From NCBI GenBank assembly GCA_902547925.1, contig CACCQD010000006.1, forward strand, positions 1 to 64,000: a stretch of 64,000 bases of DNA, written 5' to 3'. The stretch comes from an uncultured SAR116 cluster alpha proteobacterium. Lineage in GTDB: Bacteria > Pseudomonadota > Alphaproteobacteria > Puniceispirillales > Puniceispirillaceae. Under the pieces are notes generated by a model, which was not told where the DNA came from, did not search any database, and saw nothing but the letters and a program-made list of their open reading frames with translations. A program made the translations under genes and the position numbers. Below, in pieces: positions 56,096 to 64,000 of the stretch; position 1 is the first letter of the stretch, and each line of letters opens with the position of its first letter.

Positions 56096-58282
56096 ATGAA
56101 AAAAAATGTAGAACAAGTTTTCCACAGAGGAATTTCCGCACATCAAGAAGGCAATCTTGAAGAAGCCGAAAAGCTTTATAGGGCGGTTTTAAAGTTACAA
56201 CCATTTCATGCCGAGGCGACACATAATCTCGGTATTATCGCAGCCTCAAAAAACAAAATATCTGTGGCGATACCATTATTCAAAAAAGCGCTTGATGCTA
56301 ATCCAAAAATAGAGCAGTTCTGGCTCAGTTATATTGACGCTCTGGTTAAAGAACGGCTCTTTAGGGAAGCAGATAAGGCGCTAATTAAAGCGCGGAACTC
56401 CGTTGTTTCCAAAAAAAATTTCAATGCTTTAACCGTTTACTTTCAGCAAGAGGTGAGTAGGAAAGCTCCTTCCCATACCAAAATAAATAATCTTTTAAAT
56501 TTTTTTCGATCCGGGAGGTATGGCGAAGCTGAAAAACTCGCATTAGTGATTACTGAAGATTTTCCGAATGACCAGCTTGGATGGAAAGTGCTGGGTGCTG
56601 TTTTGAAAAAATTGGGTAGATTAGATCAGTCTTTATTGGCGAGCCAAAAGGCTGTTGAAATAGTGCCATCAGACGCCGAGGCCCTCACCAATTTAGGCAA
56701 TGTGCTTAAAGATCTTGATAAGTTAGACGAAGCTGAAACAGTTTATAACAAAGCTATTGTTGTCCAGCCTAATTACACTAAAGCACATAACAACTTAGGC
56801 GTTCTGCTACAACAGTTGGGGAGATTAGACGAAGCAGAGAAGTGTTATAGAGACACCATCGAATTGGACGATAACTACGCTAACCCTTTTAATAATCTGG
56901 GAATTGTTCTTCAAAAACTTGGCAAGCTGCCTGAGGCTGAGAGAAGTTTCAGACGCGCGATTGAGTTACAACAGAACTCTGCTGAAGTTCACAGCAATTT
57001 GGCAATAACACTTCAAGAAATGGGCAAGTCAGAGGAGGCTGAGGCGAGTCACAGAAAGGCAATTTCTACAGATCCACAATATTATGGCGCATACCTAAAT
57101 TTCTGCGAATTTCTCGAAAAAGCAAACCGTCTTGATGACATGAATTTAGTAATAACCGCTGCAAAAGAAAACGGATGCAACGATAATTCTCAACTCCTTT
57201 TATACGAGTCACTTTTCTTTTTCCGCAAAGAACAATACGAAAAAGTAGAAGGGCTTTTACATGGAGTTAAAGAACAACACTTAACTGAAGAGCGGCTCAT
57301 TGCCTTTCTAAGGCTTAAAGCTGAATTGTATCAGCAAAACAGAAATTTCAAGCATGCTTTCGCGGCGTTTAAAGAACTAAATTCCAAGATAAAAAATAGT
57401 AGCGACTTCAGTCAGTCAGAGGCGAACAAATATTTTGAAGAACAAAAAGAAAAGGTGTCGCAACTAAAAGACCTATTGGGGAGTGCACCATATGGAAAAC
57501 CCATTAAAGCAGATTGGCTACAACCGGTGTTTTTGGTTGGTTTTCCCAGATCTGGTACCACCCTACTAGATTCGATGTTAAGGACTCATTCCAAAATTGA
57601 AGTGTTAGAAGAAAAACCAATGATTTTGGAAATGCGAAAAAAAATCAAATACTCAATGGATATCTCTGCCGTTGAAAAGATGCCTTTCAAAACTGCAAAA
57701 CTAGGAAGTGATTTTTATTTTGATGAAATGAATTTACATTTAGAGAAAGAAAGATGCCCGGTAGTCATCGATAAATTGCCACTAAATATCCTAGAGATTC
57801 CGATTATTAATCGGGTGTTTCCGGAAGCAAAATTCATATTTGCTTTGCGGCATCCACTTGATTGCATTTTGAGTTGTTGGATGCAAAATTTTCAGCTTAA
57901 TGCTGCGATGGCAAATTTTGTGGATCTTGATCGAACTGTGGAGATGTATTGCAATACAATGGAAATGTTTAATTGCTGCCAGAGGAGATATTCACTAAAT
58001 TGTATTTTCGTGCGATATGAAAATGTAATTTTGGACTATAAGCAAGAAATCACGAATGTATTAAAATTTTTAGATTTAGAGTGGGAGGACAAAATCGCAA
58101 ACTATCGACAAACTGCGATCAAAAGAACTGAAATAAAAACACCCAGCCATCACCAAGTCATAAAGCCTATTTATAGCACTGCGCATAACAGGTGGAAAAA
58201 TTATGAACTTTATTTGAACAAATATGTTGTCCCTCTAAATAAATGGTTAAACGACTCCGGATATAGAGACATCACTCAATAA
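56096..58282 (+). CDS. TPR-repeat sulfotransferase
   Basis: 728 aa from the ATG at 56,096; a codon at 56,024 would add 24 residues. An N-terminal array of about eight TPR units (for example SDAEALTNLGNVLKDLDKLD, AHNNLGVLLQQLGRLDEAEK) is followed, after about residue 480, by a sulfotransferase domain with the PAPS-binding VFLVGFPRSGTTLLDSML and RHPLDCILSCWMQNF. Resembles bacterial proteins with TPR plus tyrosyl-sulfotransferase-like domains; the acceptor may be a surface glycan, lipid or protein. Low GC. No secretion signal obvious. Confidence 0.88.
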   Translation: MKKNVEQVFHRGISAHQEGNLEEAEKLYRAVLKLQPFHAEATHNLGIIAASKNKISVAIPLFKKALDANPKIEQFWLSYIDALVKERLFREADKALIKARNSVVSKKNFNALTVYFQQEVSRKAPSHTKINNLLNFFRSGRYGEAEKLALVITEDFPNDQLGWKVLGAVLKKLGRLDQSLLASQKAVEIVPSDAEALTNLGNVLKDLDKLDEAETVYNKAIVVQPNYTKAHNNLGVLLQQLGRLDEAEKCYRDTIELDDNYANPFNNLGIVLQKLGKLPEAERSFRRAIELQQNSAEVHSNLAITLQEMGKSEEAEASHRKAISTDPQYYGAYLNFCEFLEKANRLDDMNLVITAAKENGCNDNSQLLLYESLFFFRKEQYEKVEGLLHGVKEQHLTEERLIAFLRLKAELYQQNRNFKHAFAAFKELNSKIKNSSDFSQSEANKYFEEQKEKVSQLKDLLGSAPYGKPIKADWLQPVFLVGFPRSGTTLLDSMLRTHSKIEVLEEKPMILEMRKKIKYSMDISAVEKMPFKTAKLGSDFYFDEMNLHLEKERCPVVIDKLPLNILEIPIINRVFPEAKFIFALRHPLDCILSCWMQNFQLNAAMANFVDLDRTVEMYCNTMEMFNCCQRRYSLNCIFVRYENVILDYKQEITNVLKFLDLEWEDKIANYRQTAIKRTEIKTPSHHQVIKPIYSTAHNRWKNYELYLNKYVVPLNKWLNDSGYRDITQ

Positions 58283-58331
58283 AATTTGATTAAGTGATCC
58301 ATGAAAGCTTATTTATCTTGCGCTCATAAGG

Positions 58332-58460
58332 GCAAGTACCCAAGCGCAATAACCCTGCCCCCTCCGTTCGAAAGACGATCTGGGCCAGCTAACAAAATCA
58401 GTAACCCCGATCCGTGGAGCGTGGTGCTTGGACAATGGCCGTCGAACCCCGGGCGTTGGT
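58332..58460 (+). repeat. Dispersed intergenic repeat, copy C
   Basis: Contains CCGTTCGAAAGACGATCTGG, CAGTAACCCCGATCCGTGGA and GCGTGGTGCTTGG, matching copies A and B. The similarity to A may continue to about 58,530 (GCTAAGCTGTTGAT). The rest of 58,283-58,607 has no credible gene. Confidence 0.75.
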
Positions 58461-58607
58461 TCAGCCAAGGTTGCAGCTAAGGTTTTGACAGATGGCCTGT
58501 AGGGTTGGTTTGCTAAGCTGTTGATATAGATGGATTCAGTCACTGGGTGGCGCCACGGCTAACAAAATACAACCGCCCATTTCTTGTAAGCATCTTTTAG
58601 TCAATTT

Positions 58608-59627
58608 TCACATAATCAGAAAATGTAGAGACGTCAGAACAACGCAGGCCAATAATATAGTCTCAGCACAAATAATTGTAATTGCTTGGCCACCAACATT
58701 TCTAAGTGACCCTAAAGCAGTTTTCATTCCGATGGCTGCAATAGCAGTTACTAAACACCAATTCGACATATTGAGAAGATTTGTTTTCAAGGATTCTGGA
58801 AAACCAGATACGGAGCCAATTGGTATGAGAACGATAAATCCGATAGCAAAAAATGGAATGGGAAGTTTTGAGTTGTTTAGCGAACTCTTTTTCTTATGGA
58901 ACATAAAAGTTAGGACCAACACTAATGGAACTAATAATGCAACTCTAACCATTTTCACAATGGCGGCAGTGTCCCCGGTGGTTTCAGAGATGCTGTAACC
59001 AGCGCCGATAACTTGAGCAACATCGTGAATAGTGGCTCCAATGAACACCCCTGCAGCAAAATCATCCAAATCCATATAATCAACAATCAAGGGATAGAGT
59101 ATCATGGCCAGCGTACTTAAAGTTGTGACGCAAATGACGGTAAAAATGGTGTTCCTGTCTGAAAATTCATTTTTTGGCAAGACCGATGCGATTGCTAACG
59201 CTGCTGAGGCGCCACAGATAGCCACTGCCCCGCTGGTCAAAAGTCCTAGACGCCAGCCTCGATTCAAAAACCGAGCGAGTAAAGGCCCGGAAACGATCGT
59301 TACAAAAATTGCAATAATAACTACCACAATTGGCATTATTCCAATATTTATGACCTGTTCCAGTGTTACGCCCAGACCCAAAAGAGCTACGCCAAATTGC
59401 AAAATATTTTTTGATGCAAAGTCAATGCCTTGACTACATACTTTATCTTCATAGAGAAAATGAAAGCCCATCCCGATCAGCAAAGCAAACAGCATTATTG
59501 GAGACGCATAATGGTCAGCCAAAAAACGTGAAGCAACAGCAACAGTAACTGCCGCCAGTAGTCCTGGAAAAAGAGCCTTAAATTTCTCTTTGATAGAATA
59601 TTTGTCGTGCAGCCATGAAAAAGTCAT
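58608..59627 (-). CDS. YeiH/UPF0324-type putative sulfate exporter
   Basis: About 339 aa from an ATG at 59,627; the frame reaches 59,690. About nine to ten membrane spans. GFHFLYEDKVCSQGIDFASK, LQFGVALLGLGVT, GAVAICGASAALAIASVL and IGATIHDVAQVIGAGY are family marks (PSE/UPF0324). Exporter function is inferred from the family. It lies near the sulfotransferase gene, but a link to sulfate metabolism is only a suggestion. Confidence 0.82.
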   Translation of the reverse strand: MTFSWLHDKYSIKEKFKALFPGLLAAVTVAVASRFLADHYASPIMLFALLIGMGFHFLYEDKVCSQGIDFASKNILQFGVALLGLGVTLEQVINIGIMPIVVVIIAIFVTIVSGPLLARFLNRGWRLGLLTSGAVAICGASAALAIASVLPKNEFSDRNTIFTVICVTTLSTLAMILYPLIVDYMDLDDFAAGVFIGATIHDVAQVIGAGYSISETTGDTAAIVKMVRVALLVPLVLVLTFMFHKKKSSLNNSKLPIPFFAIGFIVLIPIGSVSGFPESLKTNLLNMSNWCLVTAIAAIGMKTALGSLRNVGGQAITIICAETILLACVVLTSLHFLIM

Positions 59628-59847
59628 TACATCAAACCAAGAAATAATTTCTATGTACTTTTCTTTTTTTGGCCATTTATTTGTTCGCATTCATTTTACA
59701 AGTTTACATGAACTTAGAGAACCAGCGGTTGAATTTTCTAAGCTCTCGATATTTTTTTTGACCAACCTAAGCATAAAACGTGATGAAAAATTTGGGATAC
59801 TTGGTGTATGTTAGGTCTAGTCGGGAGTTTATTTACCTATATATTCT

Positions 59848-59871
59848 AGGTTGCACTGAGGTGTGCAACCT
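59848..59871. repeat. Perfect inverted repeat 1
   Basis: AGGTTGCAC, loop TGAGGT, GTGCAACCT: nine perfect pairs. It lies two bases before a second palindrome that uses the same GGTTGC/GCAACC half-site. No T-run follows, so a terminator is unlikely; an operator or protein-binding site is possible. Confidence 0.7.
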
Positions 59872-59873
59872 CG

Positions 59874-59891
59874 CTGGTTGCGCGCAACCAG
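59874..59891. repeat. Perfect 18-bp palindrome 2
   Basis: CTGGTTGCG/CGCAACCAG without a loop, next to inverted repeat 1; the two share the GGTTGC half-site four times within 44 bases. The surrounding 59,691-60,212 has no credible gene. Confidence 0.7.
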
Positions 59892-60212
59892 ATGCAAGCA
59901 GTATTGATGATTGCTTTCCTTAGCGCTCAGCGACGCTTTTAAGATTGCTTTGGCACAAAGGTAGGATGAGTGATTTGGCTGTCACTTTACGACATGAAAA
60001 TCCTTGAAAAGCTCACTCAAGAAATTTGTCTCGATCCGCGTATTATTTGCGCCTTTAAAAACACACTTTCCTGACATTTTGGCTATAAAGCCGTTGTAGT
60101 GATTGAATATTTCTTCATTTTTTCCCTTAAACTCGGACTGACTTTTGCCGGTCCTTTTTTAATATTCGAGATTCCGCTTTTTGATTTTTGATCTGTTCCT
60201 TAAATTTTTGAT

Positions 60213-61826
60213 CTAGTCCACCGTTCGAAAGCGACTGTTTTGCACAACAATTACTGCGCCGATCGGAATTACAAAGGTGATTATAGCTACTGCTATAATC
60301 AAAATACCAAGTTCAGAATAATCAGCTATAGTCACCAGCTGATTAGTGATCTTGTCTTTAACCTGTCGTGTCACAACAAACATTTGATTGAGGTATTTGG
60401 TGCCAAGTGAACTAGCAGACAAAGCAAGATTTGTGAATGAAGCGAAGACTGCAAAAAATGTTGCTTTCATGTTGTCCGGTGCATTTTTTGCAATCCAAGC
60501 CAAGAGTGGGATCATCGACACCTGACCGAGGGGAGACTCTAACGCCGTATTGATTAGTGCAATAAATTTGGCATCGACGACGCCGCCAGTCATCGCGGAA
60601 GTCCACTCGTGCACGCCGTAATACATCCCGATACTTGGAAGGAACAAAATACCACCCGCAATTGAGAGGATGACTATAATTCTCGCGATTGAGGTGTTTG
60701 CCATAAATGGGCGCAACAGGATGATTCCTGCTACGGTAAGAATAGACGCAAGCAAAGACAAAACCGAGAAGAATTGCTCATTGAATAGAAGAATGTCAAT
60801 TTCAAACCAGGTTAGCCCAGGCCCAGGGCTTGGCATTGCTCTAAACACAAAAATGATGATTGCAGTACCAATTATCATCATGCGTTGAGACTCCGGCAGG
60901 AATTGCACAAGTCGACTCATTAAGTACAAAATTATGACTACTGACCCGGCAAAAACGATTTCTTGAGAAAAAGGAACGTTTAGCGTGCCAACGCCAACAG
61001 AGAAAATTACAAAAATCAAACTTCCAATAAGGATCGTCCAATTGATTTCTGGACGCTGAATTCCATCTGGCTCACCTTCTATTGAAAAACCACTTGCTGA
61101 CACTGCAACTGTTTGATAACGAGACATGGCCGTTGCCAGTAAAACACCGAGGACTGAGACTGCTGGAATAATCAGCGCATATCCATAGATAGACGCATAC
61201 AACTCTATTTTTTGCCGCTCATCAAGTGCATCGACGTCCCTAAAAAAGATCACATTTGCAAGCGCAACAACCACTGTGCCACCGATTATTGCAAGACGCC
61301 CCAGCGTTTGCATGGTTGTGTGCATGTCTTTGATCATATGCTCAGAAACAGGGCTTCCGTCTTGGTTGAATCTCGGCACTGCCTCAACTGTCATCGCATC
61401 CGCTACAACATCTTGGATCACAAAACCGACCGGAGCGAGGATAACACTCACCACGTACCAAGTTTCGACTGGCATAATGTTGGACATTGCCTCAGTGTGC
61501 CCAATGAGGCCGTACATGATCAGTAGACTGAGCGCGATTATTCCTGCGCCAATCAACACCATATAATTTTTTCTTTTCCAAATGAGGTCAACAAGGTGGC
61601 CCAACGGCATCTTGAGAGCCCATGGGAGTCCCGCCCAAAAGCCAAGACCCGCAAGAAATGCTGCTGAGAGATTTAGGTAATCTTTGATGAAAAACGTGCC
61701 AACTATTGCAGTCAGGCCTGATATCCCTGCTGCCACGTAAACCATTAGTGGAGGCAAATAGGACCACCGAAGCAGCCCTGGCAGCTCGGCAAACGCGAGA
61801 ATACAATATCTTAAGAAGGCGAACAT
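60213..61826 (-). CDS. MFS transporter, folate-biopterin (BT1)-like
   Basis: 537 aa with about twelve to fourteen membrane spans. LPPLMVYVAAGISGLTAIVGTFFIKDYL, AFLAGLGFWAGLPWALKMPLGHLVDL and VIQDVVADAMTVEAVPRFN resemble the BT1/FBT branch of the MFS fold, in which QD-type acidic residues occur in the middle helices. Substrate not certain. AT-rich. Confidence 0.7.
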   Translation of the reverse strand: MFAFLRYCILAFAELPGLLRWSYLPPLMVYVAAGISGLTAIVGTFFIKDYLNLSAAFLAGLGFWAGLPWALKMPLGHLVDLIWKRKNYMVLIGAGIIALSLLIMYGLIGHTEAMSNIMPVETWYVVSVILAPVGFVIQDVVADAMTVEAVPRFNQDGSPVSEHMIKDMHTTMQTLGRLAIIGGTVVVALANVIFFRDVDALDERQKIELYASIYGYALIIPAVSVLGVLLATAMSRYQTVAVSASGFSIEGEPDGIQRPEINWTILIGSLIFVIFSVGVGTLNVPFSQEIVFAGSVVIILYLMSRLVQFLPESQRMMIIGTAIIIFVFRAMPSPGPGLTWFEIDILLFNEQFFSVLSLLASILTVAGIILLRPFMANTSIARIIVILSIAGGILFLPSIGMYYGVHEWTSAMTGGVVDAKFIALINTALESPLGQVSMIPLLAWIAKNAPDNMKATFFAVFASFTNLALSASSLGTKYLNQMFVVTRQVKDKITNQLVTIADYSELGILIIAVAIITFVIPIGAVIVVQNSRFRTVD

Positions 61827-62250
61827 TTGCGAATACTAACGAAATAGAACCTCTGAAGCCAGATATTAACGGAATTAGGGATAAGTCGTTGGTGGGGTTT
61901 TTGTGTTGGCTCGATTGTCGGATGTTGCCCAAATTTACCTAGTACATCGTTTTAGTTTCAATGTTTTTTGGTGGTTTTTGTCGTTGGCTAAATAGAAAAT
62001 CTATATAGATTTCATTTATATGAGGAGGGCCCTGAAAACTAGTTTGGACACTAACTTTTTGACGTAAGACATTTGCCACGCTCGGGTATTTATTCATTTT
62101 AATCAGGTGATATTGTAAGGTGCCTGGTGGCAAACCACATAATTATAACAAGGCTTAATAACACAGCTGTGAGTGCTAGGTTTGTTCTCTCCATTCCAAA
62201 ATCCTAGAAGTTGGATCAATATCAATGACAGAGCGGTGGGAGCCCCACCT
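61827..62250. other. AT-rich intergenic region
   Basis: 424 bases between the divergent MFS and ABC exporter genes. I see no gene, tRNA or confident promoter; only a CACAGCTGTG palindrome at about 62,165. Confidence 0.4.
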
Positions 62251-64000
62251 ATGTCGTTAATACCATTCATTAAATGGTGTTTGAAAGGCACGCTACCCGT
62301 TCTGACGGTTGCCGCTTTAGCGAGCATTTTGTTGGGAGTTGTGGAAACCTATATTGCTGCGTTGATTGGATACATTATAGACGTTCTGATTGAGTCGGGT
62401 GCTAATTCGCTTATTGCTAATAATTGGGGGCTGATACTAGCGGTTGCCGTTTTTTTATTTTTTCTTCGACCAACTACCTTTTTCATATCCTCTTATCTCC
62501 AGTCAATGGTTCTAAGCCCCGGCCTACGAACACTAGTAGCTGTACGTTTGCATCGTTGGACTCTCGGTCATGCAAAAAGTTATTTTGACAATGACTTTGC
62601 GGGAAGGATCGCTCAAAAAGAGGTGCAGGCGTCTAATGCATTAGCAGATGCAATTGTTGAGATCATTCACACAGTTGTGTTTGCAATCGCGACAGTGGCA
62701 GCTGCTTTCTTGATTATCAGCTCTGTTGATTGGCGTGTTGGATTAATAGTCGTTTTTTGGTTTGTTGGTTTTTATTTTATGATGGGCTTCTTTCTTCCTA
62801 GGATAAAGAGCAGGTCTGCTCATCGTGCCAATGCTCAAGCTGCTGCAACCGGCCAAATTGTTGATACAGTAAGTAATATTAGCACCGTAAAACTTTTTGC
62901 TAATTCCAGCCGCGAGGACAACGCAGCTCTGGCAGCGTTTGAAGTTTTGAAAATGTCTCTTTGCTCTTACGGGCGGGAACTTATCCGCTTCCGAACATTG
63001 ATGGTTTTGTACGCGAGCACACTTTTTTTTGGGGTCATGGTCAGTTGTGTATACCTTTGGATTGGGGGGAGCGCCACCGCAGGGGAGGTTGTTGTAGCTG
63101 GCTCGGTTGCTATGCGTATGATGATGATGGCTGGATGGGTTAGTTTCTCGTTAATGACAATTTATACAAACCTGGGAGACGTCGAAGATGCAATGAAAAC
63201 ACTCGCTGTTCCGCATGTGATGGTCGACGAACAAGGGGCGTTACCTATTATCGTGAAAAATGGAAAAATAGACTTTCAGAACGTTTCTTATTCTTACGGG
63301 AGAGACATGGGGGGGCTAAGCGATGTTTCGCTAAGCATAAAGGCTGGAGAAAAAGTTGGGGTAGTGGGAGCCTCGGGTGCTGGAAAATCAACATTAGTTG
63401 CGACATTGTTACGACTCCATGATCCTGAAAAAGGCTCAGTCTTGATCGATGACACCAACATAAGCCGGGTTACTCAGGATAGTCTCCGGAGCCAAATTAG
63501 CATGGTCACTCAAGAGACTTCGATGTTCAATAGAACAGCCCGAGAAAATATAATTTATGGTCGCCCAGAGGCAACTGACGAAGATGTAGTTGATGCTGCA
63601 AAGAGAGCCGGAGCCCACGATTTTATTTTATCGCTTTTAGATAATCAGGGACGAGAGGGTTACGAAGCTTTTCTTGGTGAGAGGGGTGTTAAGCTATCTG
63701 GTGGACAACGACAAAGGATTGCTTTGGCGCGGGCAATCATAAAAAACGCCCCAATACTGGTATTGGACGAAGCAACGAGCGCTTTAGACAGCGAGGTCGA
63801 AGCCGTAATTCAGGAAGCTCTGAGGACCGTTATGGAAGGAAAGACTGTGTTCGCCATAGCCCACCGTCTCTCCACTATTTCTCATATGGACAGGATAGTA
63901 GTGATGGAAGAGGGAAGAATAGTCGAAATTGGTACCCATCATTCGCTGATAAGTAAAGACGGTGTTTACGCAGGCTTTTGGAGGAGGCAATCGGGAGGCT
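62251..64000 (+). CDS. ABC exporter, fused membrane-ATPase (partial, runs off right edge)
   Basis: 583 codons seen from the ATG at 62,251, no stop before the edge. About six membrane spans (residues about 15-320, including VRLHRWTLGHAKSYF and FAGRIAQKEVQAS-type intracellular loop), then an ATPase domain with Walker A GASGAGKSTL (about residues 373-382), Q-loop VTQETSMFN, signature LSGGQRQRI and Walker B LVLDEATSALDSE, H-loop AHRLSTI. Type IV exporter (lipid, drug or peptide). Substrate unknown. Nearly complete; only the C-terminus is missing. Confidence 0.9.
   Translation, partial: MSLIPFIKWCLKGTLPVLTVAALASILLGVVETYIAALIGYIIDVLIESGANSLIANNWGLILAVAVFLFFLRPTTFFISSYLQSMVLSPGLRTLVAVRLHRWTLGHAKSYFDNDFAGRIAQKEVQASNALADAIVEIIHTVVFAIATVAAAFLIISSVDWRVGLIVVFWFVGFYFMMGFFLPRIKSRSAHRANAQAAATGQIVDTVSNISTVKLFANSSREDNAALAAFEVLKMSLCSYGRELIRFRTLMVLYASTLFFGVMVSCVYLWIGGSATAGEVVVAGSVAMRMMMMAGWVSFSLMTIYTNLGDVEDAMKTLAVPHVMVDEQGALPIIVKNGKIDFQNVSYSYGRDMGGLSDVSLSIKAGEKVGVVGASGAGKSTLVATLLRLHDPEKGSVLIDDTNISRVTQDSLRSQISMVTQETSMFNRTARENIIYGRPEATDEDVVDAAKRAGAHDFILSLLDNQGREGYEAFLGERGVKLSGGQRQRIALARAIIKNAPILVLDEATSALDSEVEAVIQEALRTVMEGKTVFAIAHRLSTISHMDRIVVMEEGRIVEIGTHHSLISKDGVYAGFWRRQSGG

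Noticed and set aside
1-64000. CRISPR array, transposase, prophage or secretion system
   Set aside because: No regularly spaced repeats, no DDE transposase, capsid, terminase or secretion genes were seen; repeats found are few and irregularly placed.

Overview
The window looks like a marine alphaproteobacterium, most plausibly of the SAR116/Puniceispirillum type. This is inferred from gene content and order, because no database search could be run. The clues are the hemC-hemD-mic60-hemY block divergent from tsaD-gpsA, the block dnaX-ybaB-recR / rmuC / def-fmt-truA / dapE-dapD / argB / engB-yidC-yidD-rnpA-rpmH, a membrane-anchored cytochrome c, a HisN-type histidinol phosphatase, and a malate thiokinase / malyl-CoA lyase operon.

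Left edge (1-723): an AT-rich piece with a truncated membrane-protein gene, a 57-codon membrane-peptide gene just upstream of it, and a tRNA-Thr(CGT)-like gene with a damaged acceptor stem. Core block (778-34,206): dense, GC-richer, almost entirely housekeeping. It covers tetrapyrrole synthesis, tRNA modification, lipid A/envelope glycosylation, a MATE exporter, a leucyl aminopeptidase, histidine, phenylalanine, lysine/DAP and arginine synthesis, DNA polymerase III tau/gamma with the 4.5S RNA gene directly upstream, RecR, RmuC, protein N-terminal processing and membrane-protein insertion. Neighbouring genes often overlap by 1-4 bases. The one damaged gene here is a sensor histidine kinase (32.6-33.7 kb) whose front half is broken.

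Accessory block (34,468-64,000): an intact tRNA-Arg(ACG) is followed by an AT-rich islet (heptosyltransferase-like GT9, methyltransferase, HldD-like epimerase). The islet ends exactly at a 62-bp direct repeat of the tRNA 3' part (37,797-37,858), so it is a tRNA-targeted genomic islet without an integrase of its own; a possible integrase tail lies just outside. Next come assorted cargo genes: a methyltransferase, an acetyltransferase, a DUF445 membrane protein, a DUF1989 protein and an FKBP-rhodanese fusion. These are followed by a GC-richer unit (42.7-49.6 kb) with a winged-helix regulator, an alpha/beta hydrolase and a complete Dpp/Opp-type ABC importer. A debris field (49.6-52.2 kb) holds pseudogenes and intergenic repeats, then the mtkA-mtkB-mcl operon (malate to malyl-CoA to glyoxylate plus acetyl-CoA). 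The end carries a TPR-sulfotransferase, a YeiH-type exporter, a BT1-like MFS carrier and a truncated ABC exporter.

The most unusual items are the tRNA-Arg islet with its att-like repeat, two related copies of a tiny membrane-peptide gene 39 kb apart (one broken by a stop codon), a four-copy dispersed intergenic repeat, a pseudogene whose internal stops are all TAG beside an intact paralogue, the secreted FKBP-rhodanese fusion and a pair of adjacent perfect palindromes at 59.85 kb. No CRISPR array, intact integrase, transposase or phage structural gene was seen.
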